Shown here one piece after another: positions 44,647-56,299 of a DNA stretch of 64,000 bases. The stretch's first letter is position 1, and each line of letters opens with the position of its first letter. The notes under the pieces are model-generated. The model saw only the letters and a list, made by a program, of their open reading frames with translations. It ran no database searches and was not told where the DNA came from. The stretch spans positions 17,045,114 to 17,109,113 of the forward strand of contig OX377206.1 of assembly GCA_947396885.1 (NCBI GenBank), given 5' to 3'. The stretch comes from Heligmosomoides polygyrus polygyrus (lineage: Eukaryota > Nematoda > Chromadorea > Rhabditida > Heligmosomidae). The position numbers and the translations under genes were made by a program.

Positions 44647-45246
44647 CAATGCATTTGCATCAGCACTCGTAACATGCTTGCAATTTTTGTGAGTAAAATA
44701 GAAGACTTTCGCTCTAGTTTCCAATTTTCTCCCATTAACAGTGAAGTGTGCTAATGGGTTGAATTATAGTCGAGCAAGGGTATTGTATATTTTTAACAAA
44801 ATAATTGATACTACTAATCAGCAGCGTCACTTGCATATATGTCTCACCTCGTCTCCGCGCTTAGGCTCCGCCCACAGTCTATATACACCCGCAGCGTGGG
44901 ACCGACATTGGTTGTCTACTATCCCTGGATTCCGCTGAGACTTGCGCGAGTGTTCCTTACATTGCACAAGGGAAGGAGGGTGGACCATTTTGGCGGAGTG
45001 TGTGCGGACTCAAAGGAGATGAGTAGTCTACATAGTTTTGCCCGTCCGGGTGCACTAGACGGATGTTCTCATCAGATCCTGGCTAGAAGCCATCTAGGTA
45101 TTTGGCTGCTGCGACAGGTGTTTCGATTGGTTAGCGCGTTCACTTGCACCCGTCGGGCGAAACGCCGCTAATTACAGAACCTTCGTTCGACCTACTATCT
45201 ACCACTTCGTCTTTGAATAGTTCTCCCATGAATAGCGCCGACTCAC

Positions 45247-45418
45247 CTGCGAGTTGTCAGATATCCCGAGAGCTGGTGATCCCGGTCGACCCGATCCAGA
45301 AGCCGGTTGTGGCTGTGGTTGTGGACGCGTGCCAGTAATTGTATGAGTGGTTGGTATTATGGCCCCGAGCGGCAGTCCAACTGATGACGTGGCGCCGCTG
45401 CAATTTGTCGTGCGGATT
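45247..45418 (-). CDS. Exon 8: linker after the ZP-N-like domain
   Basis: 1 base plus 57 codons, phase 2 in and 0 out, between TCGTCTACAG and CGCAG/GTGAGT. It encodes IRTTNCSGATSSVGLPLGAI, then GTRPQPQPQPASGSGRPGSP. Pro/Gln/Ser-rich with one cysteine. The upstream intron is only 35 bases, short even for nematodes. Confidence 0.75.
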
Positions 45419-45453
45419 CTGTAGACGAACCAACGAGTACAACAAATGGTTAC

Positions 45454-45611
45454 CTTTCAATGTTGAAGTTTGGGTTTATAATGGGCAGTGGCAGTGTCTC
45501 CACCTCTGGCAACCCATACACGCATTTTACCGTCAGCGTTTGGTCGCCTTGCAGAATTACTGCTGGATTTTGACCGATCCGGATGCGATTTTGAAAGACG
45601 CCAGGAGCTGG
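45454..45611 (-). CDS. Exon 7: second half of the ZP-N-like domain
   Basis: 52 codons plus 2 bases, phase 0 in and 2 out, between ATTGTTCCAG and GAAAG/GTAACC. It encodes [20 protein letters not shown], then [20 protein letters not shown]. The DxxxTVKCVYG pattern matches the end of ZP-N modules (Drxf.VkCxY in cuticlins). It carries the fourth conserved cysteine. Confidence 0.85.
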
Positions 45612-45719
45612 CTGGAACAATATAATTGTTCCGAAAATTTCCCGCGACAAATTTTCTCCTTCCCCTAACATGAGAGAGGAAAACGTCAAGGTGAAAACAG
45701 AACAGGGTGGAAAACAAAC

Positions 45720-45808
45720 CATCTGTGTGAGGCACGGATCATTGAAAACAGCGATCTCTATCACATACTGTGTCTCGCCATTGCCTCGCAGACGACATTC
45801 TGGTCGGC
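45720..45808 (-). CDS. Exon 6: central ZP-N-like segment
   Basis: 2 bases plus 29 codons, phase 1 in and 0 out, between GTTTTGAAG and CAGATG/GTTTGT. It encodes [20 protein letters not shown], then FNDPCLTQM, carrying conserved cysteines two and three. The acceptor is unusual in ending GAAG, but the phase and domain continuity with exons 5 and 7 are exact. Confidence 0.8.
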
Positions 45809-46664
45809 CTTCAAAACACGCAGTGGAATCACAGTGCTGGGATGACATCGAAATAGGATGGAAAAGCACATAGGTCGTTTAAGTGGTACGTGGATGCCCT
45901 TATATTTACGTCGGAGGACAGCAACTTTCGAAAATTTTATCCTCCATCGTTGCAAACTCAATTGTTCGAATCTTTCTGTTTTCAGCGCGTAATTCAGCTT
46001 CTTAACCGTCTACGGTTAAATAAGATTCGAAACATAAAATCTAGATTTTCAAAAACCGAACAAAAAAATTGGTGTTGAAGTGAAACAGTGTTCGTGTGCG
46101 TAATATTTTCCCTTCAAATTCGACGCTTTTTAAAGTTAGGTGAACACCTTTCAAAGCAAATCGCACTCTCTCCAAGGTAAACTTGGTCCTGGTCACGTTA
46201 AGCGCTCATCTAGCAAGCAGGCCACCCTTTCATCTGATTGATAGTACAAATATGTACTGCACGCTGAAGGCTACACAACAGTGAGTTTTTTGCAACGATT
46301 TTTATTGTCCTTTAACCAGGGCACAACTGTACGCAACAGAATTTTAGCTATTAACCAAATGATTATCGCGACGTGACAGGCGGGATTTATTCTACCGCCT
46401 CAAAGCAACGCGGTGTTATGAAAACGATCAATATTGATCGTTTGCTCCGCCCAATCGATATGGGTAGATTGCATAACGCCGCGCCGCCTGGCGTCTGAAG
46501 TATAAGTCGTGCCTCAGAAGACTGCATTACGCGATCTATTCTCGGGGACGATCAATAGATAATGCTCTTGTGCACTTCAAAATATGCTTAAAATCCATTG
46601 CTGTAGCTGAAAGAATAAGAAATTATGAAATTTTCAAACAGTATTCACTTTTTTAGGGCAACAG
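45809..46664. other. Intron 5, proximal part
   Basis: Contains an imperfect foldback at 46370-46500 (CGCGGTGTTATG ... CATAACGCCGCG around CGATCAATATTGATCG). No exon seen. Confidence 0.4.
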
Positions 46665-48257
46665 ACAAGGAAAGGATACTAGGTGACCATGGGACGTATG
46701 TCACTGGATGCGGCTTCGAACCATCTGTGAACGGAGTTGTGGACCATTTTCGTAGCAGGCTCCTTTGCCCTCTAGGTCCACGCAGAGCGGGCCAGTCACA
46801 AGAGAGCGAGCTCAAGTAGGGTTGAAACTGCGCTGCCGGGCGAGCAGCGGTGGCGCAGGGGGGAAGAGGGACGGCGTGGTGAGACGGCGTGGTTTATGGT
46901 TCGGTGCAGGGCGTTTGCACTTCCTAAAGAAGGTTTGCCACGATCAAGCGAAGCTCTCCATGTCAAATGGCGAAGTTTGGGGAGGAAATCGATTACCATG
47001 ATCTCACCGCCCACACTTACAAGTAGGTGACCAGTGCCTTAAATAACTCCCTTGGGCGAATTCTTTTTCGACGCGCGGGCGGGGTCGGTTCGGACAATAC
47101 TGACGACTTATCTTCCAAACTCTGTTCTCACCAGCTGTTGTGTCAGCGTGCCTTTTGGAGAAGTTCGGTCCTTCCGATACTTCACGTGTTCCTACAAGGC
47201 AAGAGAAGAAAATGGCCAGCAGTTTCGCATTCATCTTGCGAGATAAGCAATGCGGGAGCATCGAGGTAGAGGATAAAGAAAGTAACAGTGTTGCTCTTGT
47301 TCGACAGCTGGAAGCCACTCGAGGATCACGAAACCATTTCATCAGTTTTTTAGATCCGACTAGAGTGAAAGTGATAAAAATTCCGGCAGGAACAACATCA
47401 CAAATACAACCATTAGACGTAAGTTTCTTCTTGCCATTCAAGAGCATGTACAAACGTTTCACCTCTCATGTACACATGGTATAAAGTTCACACTTCACTC
47501 CCGCGACTCTATTCCTCGAATTGTATTTCTGATTTACACTCAATTTTCTGCCCCAAGATTCAGAACTTTTCTCACGTACTCATGGTACGCTGCAGGATAC
47601 CTGCACAGTCACCCCGGGACGTATGATACACCAATTCAATATTGTTTCTGTACTGACATCGTAGAACTCTGCTCTTACAGCGGCTGCACTGATGTATTTT
47701 TTTATCCCCTGCGGTCATTGCCAACAGTTGTTATGTTTTGAACATTTCGTAGTTTTATTTCACAGTTGCTAGTGTAACGCATTGTTTGTCTTCTCACCAT
47801 GTTTTTAGCAACTTTTCATGATAAACTGTATCTTCGTGCCCGTATGAAGTTGTCAGTATGAAGACAAGTCCTTTCTGGTGACCTTTTCCGTTGCAATTTG
47901 ACATAGCGAGCTTTGGTTGATCGTGGCAGATCTTTTTTAGAATGTGCAAAAACCCTGCACCACAGAGGACACGAACCATAAACCACCTCGTCTCACCATG
48001 CTGCCCCTCTACCCCCTGCACCACCACTGCTTGGTGGGCAGCGCAGTTTCAACCCTACTTGAGCTCGCTCTCTTGTGACTGGCCCGCTCTACGTGGACCT
48101 AGAGGGCAAAGAGCCTGCTACGAAAATGGTCCACAACTCCGTTCACAGATGCGCACAGCAGAAACGGAACATATATTTGAAATCAGCGTTCGAAGCTGCA
48201 TCCAACGATATACGTCCCATCTCAAAGTCCCATGGCCACCTAGTATCCTTCCCTTGT
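46665..48257 (+). mobile_element. Long-TIR element with pogo-like transposase remnant
   Basis: 46665-46980 and 48257-47880 are inverted copies (ACAAGGAAAGGATACTAGGTG against CCACCTAGTATCCTTCCCTTGT). Between them, broken + strand frames read LLFDSWKPLEDHETISS, then DPTRVKVIKIPAGTTSQIQP and LDVSFFLPFKSMYK. The P(A/P)GTT..IQPLDV block marks the DDE domain of pogo/Tigger-type transposases. A frameshift separates the two parts. It is dead, and lies in intron 5. Confidence 0.65.
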
Positions 48258-48270
48258 GAGTTATGAATAT

Positions 48271-48394
48271 TCAAAGAAAGTCCTTGTTTGTTTCCTTGAA
48301 ACAAAAATTTAATTTTTGCTTCAAGGAAACAAACAACATTTAATTTTTGTTTCAAGTATTTTTTTCAAGGAAGCAAACAAGGACTTTCTTTGAA
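48271..48394. repeat. Hairpin repeat
   Basis: TCAAAGAAAGTCCTTGTTTG at 48271 pairs with CAAACAAGGACTTTCTTTGA ending 48394. Inner AAATTTAATTTTTG units are duplicated. Confidence 0.7.
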
Positions 48395-49124
48395 AGCACT
48401 TTTTAGACAGTGGCCTGTCTAATCTATAAGACTCTTGTTTTAAATTAGTAGATAAGCAGTTTCCTCTAAAATTTTCCAATTGGCGCTGAAAAGTACCCAA
48501 TTTGCTTTGAAAAGTGTCCGTTTTGACGTGGATGGGCCTATGTACCAGCGAAGTTGAACCCATGTTTTAAATTTGTTCCCAATTATGTACTGAGAGGACT
48601 AATCTTTTATAGAGATGGTATTTTTAACCAGATTTGAAAAGATTATGCATTGATTTAGAAGGCTTCCAATAAAAAAAATTCCGCGGAAATGAGCTTTATC
48701 GTGCAGAATCTCTGCTTACTCTTTCCCCAATGCGTTAAATATTCAGCCTGACAAAGCAACATTACGAAGATATTACATAAACGGTTGGTCAGTATAGCTG
48801 TGCTATGTATACGGTTTTCAAGTCAATAGCACTACTAGAAAATTGAAAAACAAATACTACAAATGATTTGAGAATTATTCCACCACCGAAAGCATGGGAC
48901 ACCATGCCATCGTCTGATTCGTCCACGCTTAATCCCAGCCTTACGACTGGGTGAAAGGTTGTGCGGCTTAACTCTAACGTGTACCAAGATAGGTCGAAGT
49001 ATAGCAAAGATCGAAAATTGATTGACAAGAGATATTTTACGAAACTTACTGCTAAAAACTAAACTAAATAAAACCATCGTAACATTAATTATCCTTAAAG
49101 AAAAGGAAAAAAAGAAAAAAATAC
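48395..49124. other. Intron 5, distal part
   Basis: AT-rich with no recognisable feature apart from the donor of exon 5 at its end. Confidence 0.45.
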
Positions 49125-49229
49125 CTGAGACGCCGACCACGATCCAGTCGGTGAACTTGCCGTCTGGATAGTAATTCGGATTGAATTTCACTTCGATAGT
49201 GATCAATTGTGAGCCACAACGAGGAGTTA
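49125..49229 (-). CDS. Exon 5: start of the ZP-N-like domain
   Basis: 2 bases, 34 codons and 1 base between TAATCATTTCAG and TCTCAG/GTATTT, phase 1 in and out. It encodes [20 protein letters not shown], then [14 protein letters not shown]. It holds the first conserved cysteine and the alternating hydrophobic strands expected of ZP-N. Confidence 0.85.
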
Positions 49230-49537
49230 CTGAAATGATTAATTAACTGCTTTTCATGAAGGAAAAGATGTAGAGATGAAAGGGTTATTTTAATTTTTGA
49301 CAGCAGAAAGACTTGAAAATGAAACGCTTATTGGTATTTAAGGTGTTAGTATTACACATATAGTTTCTCTATCATATACACATATTAATAATAAGCAAGC
49401 AAAAATGATTCTAATGCCTGAAAGTAGTAAGCCTTGTTCGCCGCTTTTATCATTTTCGCGCAAAAAAAAATGTACAATCGAACAATACCTTCATCCTTAC
49501 AATAAAAAACTGAAAAAATTTCTAGTCCAATTGATAT

Positions 49538-49822
49538 AAAGGATAAAGGACAGCGTTACTCGATCCCCTTTGGGTTTTTTGCGCCACGCATTCCGCTTCG
49601 GTTGAAGGTGATTTGAATGTGTATTTTGCCATGTAGTGGCTTCCGGTGGCTAGCCGATAAACAATTCAGCGCTTTATCCTTCCCAGACGAGTCTGGTGCC
49701 AATTCACCGACCCTGGAGGGATGGGAGGTTTGAGTGGCCCGGTGGGAACTCCGAATCAGGAACCTGGTATCGGATACAAGCCCCGCGACAGCAGACATCT
49801 CCTCCGACTGCGCTACATGCGC
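49538..49822 (-). repeat. tRNA-derived SINE
   Basis: - strand head ATGTAGCGCAGTCGGAGGAG and B-box-like GATTCGGAGTTCC, then the body. The left end AAAGGATAAAGGACAGCGTT is the reversed SINE tail. It lies in intron 4. Confidence 0.65.
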
Positions 49823-49974
49823 CTCCATGCCGCCATTCATATACAGATTGAAAATCCTAGAGGTGAGTCTGCATAGCGGCTTCGGTTCGTTCCAGAAGGC
49901 GATAGCAGATGGTCGATGATTTACTGATTTACTCATCGATTTTGATTCCTTGTTGTAATGTCCTTCAACGACGC

Positions 49975-50180
49975 GAAGAGTAAAGTTGGAGTAGCTGCCG
50001 GATGTCGCGTGCACCGGATTCCAGGTTCTTGGTTCAAGTTTCCGCCCAGGCCAACCAGGCATTCTATCCCTTCAGGGTCGACGAATTGGTTCCGGACTTG
50101 TCTGCGAAGGATAATACACTGACTTAATACTCGACTGGCCGCTGATGATTAATGCCGTCTTTTATCTTTATCCTTTGATG
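49975..50180 (+). repeat. tRNA-derived SINE, partial
   Basis: Reads CGAAGAGTAAAGTTGGAGTA, a B box GGTTCAAGTTTCC, and body segments (CCAACCAGGCATTC, CGACTGGCCGC) with the TTTATCTTTATCCTTTG tail. It lies opposite to the copy at 49538-49822, giving a head-to-head pair. Confidence 0.55.
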
Positions 50181-50480
50181 CGCCTCCAACGGTCAATCAC
50201 ATTCGCGTGCCTTCCTGTCCAATCCTCTCCTAACACATATCGACAATATCGATTGGTATCACCTGGTCGATCAATTTTCTGATGGCGAAATGTGTCTACC
50301 AATTGGCATATGCACATGATTTCACCTTCAACAGTTTAGCTCTGAGCAGAAATCGATGCCGCCGGGGTGTTAAGTTCATCGAGCGGTTAGTAATTCCGCT
50401 TAGAGGGACATGAGAATTTGCTGACGTAAGGGCTCGTTTATACTTCGACGCCGAGTGACGCGATGTCACGTATTGTGGCC

Positions 50481-50592
<112 letters not shown>

Positions 50593-50699
50593 CCGTCCTT
50601 CCGTCTGTCTTTCCGACCGTCCGTCCGACCGTCCTTCCGTCCGTCTGTCACAACTGGAGTGGGGGCACTGCGTCTTGGCGGTACGCAACGATTGATGGC

Positions 50700-51075
50700 G
50701 ACCCGGAACTTTAGCACTGGTGGTAGTCGAGGTCACTGAACACACGTCTGGAGTTTGTTTTTGAAGTATCGATCGTCATCAATCGATGTTCATCAAATTA
50801 TCGATTTTCTGTGGGTGTCACTTAAGAGGCTCAAAACTTTAGCCTAGGGGTATTAGAGGTCGCTGAACACGAATCTATGTTCTATTTGAAGTATCTATCC
50901 CCATCAATCGATATTGGTCAAATTGTCGATTTTCTGTAGATGACGTTCAAACGGTCGGTAACTTCAGCCCTGGGGGTAATCGAGGTTGCTGAACACGAAT
51001 CTAAAGTTCGTTTTTGAAGTATCGATATTCACCACCAATCGATATTGATCAAATAATCGTTTTTTGTAGATGTCG
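50700..51075 (+). repeat. Tandem repeat, about 125 bp unit, three copies
   Basis: Each unit runs AACTTTAGC..GGGGTA.TCGAGGT, CTGAACACGAATCT, TTTGAAGTATCGAT, CATCAATCGATATT and AAATTATCGATTTTCTGTAG. The starts are near 50706, 50835 and 50958. Confidence 0.75.
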
Positions 51076-51637
51076 TTCATTTTTCGATTTTTTAAAACGT
51101 TCCCCCTTCGACGTAGTTAACCTGTTCTTCCTGAGAAAACCATGACACAGGTGGCAGCTACAATTGATGATGAGAAGTTATTACCACGGCGAAGCCGTTA
51201 AGAAGCCGTCGGCGCGGCCGAGAGATAATGTATGAAACTTCACCGCATTGGTGAAATGTAAACTACAAAACAACTTGAAGAATTGTTGTCAATACCGACA
51301 TAGTCTCAAAATTGATCATCTTCCCTCCATTTCGCTCTCAATATTGAAATCTTTCGTCGTGGAGACTTTTTTCAATCCACTTTCGCCAGCTCCGGGAATC
51401 GGAGTTTTTGCAGTCGGAAATGCGCGATCATGCAGAGATAATGCAGTGAGGACGTTCGCTTCAGAAATATGCCCTTCCACTCGCCCTGTCCGTGCCCTGT
51501 CTGCTGAGCCGCTCGTCGCGACCTCGATCCAGTTGGCGGCAATTTCGACAAATGTTTTAATGATCGCCGACGTTTGCCTCAAAATCAGGTTCAGCTGACT
51601 TTGAAACAACGAGACGTCAACTGATACGCATCTTTAC

Positions 51638-51676
51638 CGCCGTCCGTCACGAGCTGTGATGGCGCCGTCGAATCTA
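51638..51676 (-). CDS. Exon 4: probable 39-base microexon
   Basis: 2 bases, 12 codons and 1 base between CGTCCGTCTACTGTAG and GGCG/GTAAAG, phase 1 in and out. It encodes DSTAPSQLVTDG. Exons 3 and 5 also join in phase without it, so it could be optional. Confidence 0.5.
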
Positions 51677-51875
51677 CTACAGTAGACGGACGGGGCAGGA
51701 GCAACTCAATTCCCACGGGACGTTTCATCCAGTCACAGCACGATATCGCGTTGGAACAATGACGCCAAAGGAAAATCACCCTCTATTTACCTTGCAAAGG
51801 CTAATTATAATTATCGATCGGTGGTGAAGTCTACGATCGTTACCGTCCGTTGAGGGAGGGGAGGCCGGTACTCAC

Positions 51876-51964
51876 TATAATTTGCACTCGCGCGCTCGTG
51901 CGCCGGTAATTGGCCATACCAGTGGCCGGGTCTGGCCCGGTCGACATGGAGCAAGGCGTTATTT
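51876..51964 (-). CDS. Exon 3: extracellular region
   Basis: 1 base, 29 codons and 1 base between GTTCGTGTCAG and TTATA/GTGAGT. It encodes NNALLHVDRARPGHWYGQLP, then AHERASANY. The frame was chosen because it alone matches exon 2 (phase 2) and exons 4/5 (phase 1). An overlapping frame (ITPCSMSTGPDP) fits neither side. Confidence 0.6.
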
Positions 51965-54098
51965 CTGACACGAACATGGGCAAGAAGACAGTGAAAACCC
52001 GCTGCTGACAGGGTAATTCCTATCAAGCAACCTACAAGGGACGTCTGTGACGAATCGACTCTCAACAACACCTATATGGTCTTGTAGGACATCTAACAAG
52101 GAGCAAAGGAGAGAAGCTCGTTTTTGCTGCGGGTTGATCCCAAAATGTAAAGAATTTTGTCGCCTAGTGCCTCAGGAGGAGGGGCGGGAGGTCGGGGGTG
52201 CTGTATGCTCTTCATGCAACTAGTGCTGGTAATTTTTCCGCGCTCACATCAAACCAAATTCGTGTGAGCTTCTCCCTTTTAACCCAAATGTGAGACAGAT
52301 TTTTTTAAACAGACGGACTGCATCGGTGGTCTCGATTCCTGTCAAGCCTGCTGCAAATCAAAATGGGCTCACTAGGCGACAATTTGTTGCCATTTTTGAA
52401 CCACCAGCCGGGATCCAAAAAACGGAATTAACGGAAAAAATAAGGCCTGGGTATGTTTTGCACATCAAAGCTAAGATTAGACAAGAAAGCCATCTTCAAT
52501 CGGGATGTTCTACCCTATATAAGGGAGCAAATCTGTAATCGTTCTCTCAGTATGTATGTCTTTGAATTCGTTCGCATAATGTAAGAATCAAGCGATGGTG
52601 TTGATCGATGGAAAGAAACCAACAATACACTTCCGATCAACCACGTTGATGTTGATCGATATTATCGACTTCTGGGGCTAACTCCCATCCAGCGGCCAGG
52701 GCTGCTGGCAGCTCGTAGAATTAGAAAAAAGAGTCCTCCCAAAACAAAAATGGCTAGAATTTCTTCGTAAACGGATGTTGTAAAGAAGCATTACTGAAGA
52801 TACACTATTTGGAAGCGGTGCAATAGTGAGAAGCGGTACAACAATAAGAAGTGACTGGCGAAAGTTCGAGTAGCTTCAGGAGTTTTTCCGCCAACATAAG
52901 GGTCAACGTTTCAGTACATAGTTTATGGTGGTCATCAAAACAGTTGGTGAAAAGCGAATTTTCAATCATTTTGAACAATTGCAATTAAAAGACAGCACGA
53001 CAAGGAACTCATCTAGCCATTGATCCACTTCGTTATGTCACCCTTTTCTAATCAGTTAGATGTACCTCGAAAAATAACAAATTTGACCACTAAACCACAG
53101 CAGATTATCAATTTGCTGCTTATTTTTCAAATGTTTGAAGGAAAGCATGGAAGACATCGTGGAAAAATTGCAAAACAAAGCAGGACCTTCAAAAAGTTGG
53201 CACAAAATATAGGATATTAAGCCGTAAAAATACGAAAACCAAAACAAACAGCACCACAAACCTTGAACTCGAGGTGGTATTGAGAACTGAGATCCAACGA
53301 GATCGGCGCACAAAATATAGGCGATTATGACAAGTATCATCGTTTAGATCGACGTTCAAGCATAGTTTTCCTCAGTGTAAAATAGGAATCTTAGGAACGA
53401 ATTACGCGTATCTGAAAGAAATGTTCTTGAAAAATGCGACAGAGCATCATAGGTGCTCCAGCTACGACCATCACAAACTGTTAAGAAAATGTTGCATTTT
53501 TTTAATGTTCAAAAATTTGGAGACATTCTAGGCCATATATGGGCCAAGTGAGAGGGATTCGACACAGCGTAACGAATGAGAACATCTTCTGAAGATGGCG
53601 GAACAGATCCATACACGTCTATGTATTGTTCCAGGAGATTGACGCACTTTGAAAAGCCAATGAATAAATGCTTTCACTTCAACTCAGTCAAAGAACTGAA
53701 GGCCAGTCTTGGCAACATATCAGAAAAAACTGGTGCTCTCACTCAAAAACACCTGAAAATAACCAAATATTTGACTCTTCAGGTCTCATCTGAAAAACGA
53801 TGCGTATGACCGACACGGAAAAACACGTTACAGGAGAATATATCGAATGATCGCCACATAACTGGTAACTGGAGTGGGATGATCAACAAGTAGGGCATGT
53901 ATGCATCCCACAGCAGCATGAGTTCTAATCTAAGGATCTTCGCTTTTCTCGACGAACAGAATTCCAGTCGTCAGGCCTCATAACCTTCCACTAATGAAAA
54001 ATCAATCATTTTTAGCTTTTCTGGGGTATATACAACATAGGTTATACGAATAAACAAATGGAAAATTAGCCCAATCTTGCCGATGAGTTTAATAACAC
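51965..54098. other. Intron 2, nothing recognised
   Basis: Mostly AT-rich. I found no transposon ends and no phase-compatible exon. The frames at 53020-53340 on both strands lack splice sites. Confidence 0.4.
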
Positions 54099-54278
54099 CG
54101 CGCAGGTGAGCTCGGAGAGGAATCATGAAGAATACCAGGAAATGGCGTAGCCTTGAGTTTTTTCCGTGGTCCAGGTGTGTCATTACGGGTGTGTTTGGAT
54201 AGCCTCGCTCGCACTGACGACTGAACGACTGACTGGTCAACTTGTCCAGTAGAGTTGGAGAAAAAAGAGCAGCGAATT
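54099..54278 (-). CDS. Exon 2: extracellular, basic Ser/Pro-rich
   Basis: 1 base, 59 codons and 2 bases between TTTCTATTCAAG and GCGCG/GTGTTA. It encodes IRCSFFSNSTGQVDQ, KHTRNDTPGPRKKLKATPFP and LHDSSPSSPA. Its in- and out-phases match exons 1 and 3. Confidence 0.55.
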
Positions 54279-54890
54279 CTTGAATAGAAAAACATCTACA
54301 ACATAGTAGATCGATTGAATTGGGAAAATCGATTAGATAGAAATTAGACGTCTGAGCTACTGCTGGGCCAGTTAAAACGTCCAGCTGATCAAATCTTTCT
54401 AAAATAACACGTTTCTTGAGATAAGCCACTAAGTAATACCGATTTCTAGTAGTTGACCTGCTGTTGCTTTTGGAGAGTCATTATTTAGTGCTACGTCGTG
54501 TTCTTTTTTGATGATTGATTAATATTGTATTCACTCTTTTAAATAATTGCCTTCTACACAAGTAATAAACTTATGTCTTAATCACATAACATAGAGGAAA
54601 AATAGAAGACATAGAGGGTTAAGAATTCATGATCAGAGAATTGAGACGAAAGGTTCAATAGACGCGTCTAAGGAGGTAGAGTAAAAGTGAAGCTTGTGGA
54701 CGAAGTTCTGCAATGGTGAGAAGTCCCAGAGTGGATGAGAAGGAGACGGCCTTCTTCAAGGTCCTGCGACGACGAAGACGGCTACGGTATGCGAGAGTCA
54801 GATTGGCTGGCCGGAAATCAGATGGTGGCATGTCGCGTGCGAGTGGGCGGGAGTGACAAGCCGCCGGTGGCTGGCAGTGTGGCGAATCAC

Positions 54891-55020
54891 GTTCCAAGGT
54901 CGGCCAGGTATTGTGCGGCCAACAAAGGGGCAGGAATGAGATGCCAACGAATCCACTGAACTGAATCGTCGAGTCTATCGTCATGTGGCCGGCGCTGTGC
55001 GGCGCCACTTGACGCCACGA
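54891..55020 (-). CDS. Exon 1 of the modelled part: N-terminal region
   Basis: 2 bases, 42 codons and 2 bases between a pyrimidine-rich ..TCACTAATAG and GGAAC/GTGATT. It encodes ASSGAAQRRPHDDRLDD, then WIRWHLIPAPLLAAQYLADL. The same frame stays open back to 55129, so a longer exon is possible. It has no start codon, so one or more 5' exons are missing. Confidence 0.5.
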
Positions 55021-55539
55021 CTATTAGTGACGTGGCCAGGTGAGGAGAATCCGCAGGAAAAAAAGAAGATCCTGGATGCGACGTGAAACGGCTTCTGGAT
55101 TGCAGCTCGTGGATGAGATCTCTGGAATCCTAGTTTAGACTCCTCCATCTTTAGCGCCACGGGTTGTATTTTTAAGCCATAGTAACGCATAAAAAAATTA
55201 AAAAATCTTGTTCTAAAACATTACTTACACCTAGCAGACCTTTCTCAGCGGAGAGGCACCTCACTTAGTCCTTTACTCAACGACCGTCAAATTGAAAGTA
55301 CACTTTTTCACATAGGCTACATTCTAGGTCAGCCTACGAGAGGGCATTCTCTGCAATTTCGAAGACTGAACTGAGAAAGAAACCTGTGGGTTTTGCTTTC
55401 TTTTATAAAGACGCTCCCCCTAGGATAGATCTCTGCCCAACTCTTCATTCCGGAGCTTTTCAAGCAGAAATAGTTTTCTTGGCTAAAGAAATTTTCTTTA
55501 AACTTCAAGTGGCTGTTACCAAGCTGTGATAACATTGTT
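55021..55539. other. No further exon called
   Basis: 55021-55129 may extend the exon at 54891-55020. The remainder has no splice-framed coding or repeat that I recognise. Confidence 0.35.
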
Positions 55540-55860
55540 TTGTCGCGATCAAAACTTTATGCCGGGCAGGACTCGAACCCTCTCCCCATGCCTACCCACC
55601 AGGATGCAGCGCTACTACACCAACTGCGGTGTTTGATGAAACGCCTCGTGAGATTCCGTGAGATCAATCACCAAGAGTGAGCTGGTCGCTGATATCAGCG
55701 TGAAACCAAAAAGGCTGAAGCTCTTGATAGAGTCGATGAAAGCCTTTTTTCTCTCTGCGCCTGTGGTGTAATGGCGTAACGTCCCCCCTAGCAAGCAGGG
55801 GGTGGGGGTTCAAGTCCTGCGCGGTGTTAGAGATATGAATGATGGCAACAAAACACCGTT
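55540..55860. repeat. Face-to-face tRNA-like repeats
   Basis: 55540-55635 on the - strand carries the GCGATCAAAACT arm, an inverted B box (GGACTCGAACCC) and a ..TGGTGTAG-like A box. 55758-55830 on the + strand carries TGTGGTGTAATGGCGTAACG and GGTTCAAGTCC. They are the same family as 34092-34238, but the stems are imperfect. Confidence 0.45.
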
Positions 55861-55974
55861 AGAAGAGTTTGTTGGTCTTAACTCCGTAGCAAAGCGATTC
55901 CTGTAAGTCTGGTGATTTACCGCCCTACATAATACCGCATCTACTGTGAATCAGGAAGTAAAGCAAATCAATAT

Positions 55975-56095
55975 CAATATCTGGCCAAATACGAATTCAA
56001 ATCGCCTCCACGATACCCGTAGAAATGGAATACGTTGCCCATCCCAAAAGGGATTGAGTAATGCCTCCTTTATCCTTTTATATCCTTAAAAAACA
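55975..56095 (+). repeat. tRNA-derived SINE, 3' fragment
   Basis: Reads GGCCAAATACGAATTCAAAT, CGCCTCCACGATACCCGTAG and the CATCCCAAAAGGGATTGAGTAA...TTTATCCTTTTATATCCTTA end of the family. Confidence 0.6.
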
Positions 56096-56299
56096 AACGA
56101 TAATAAATATAAACGGTAATAAATCAATATAAACGGCAATGGCTTCCGCCACATTAAAAGTTTAAGTGTGAATCTTTCAATTATGAGAAACCTATATTAA
56201 CTATGATATTGGGCACCTAGATACGGTAACACTATTTAGAAACAAGACCGGAAGCAAGCGGAAGACGTTGAGAAAGCTGAGGAAAAAGAAATAAAGGTC

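Larger units (their letters stand above)
37675..45246. other. Intron 8, 7.6 kb, repeat-filled
   Basis: Holds a SINE (38400-38680), a foldback (39171-39660), Helitron-like copy 3 (40533-41742), a SINE (42000-42310) and a GC-rich MITE (44499-44646). TTAACG-rich segments lie at 40300-40420 and 42930-43020. A phase 0-0 exon, for example for a ZP-C half, could hide here but I did not see one. Confidence 0.5.

Noticed and set aside
54655..54890. Downstream part of a 118-codon - strand frame (HCQPPAACHSRPLARD)
   Set aside because: It is in a different frame from the phase-supported exon at 54891-55020 and has no acceptor of its own.
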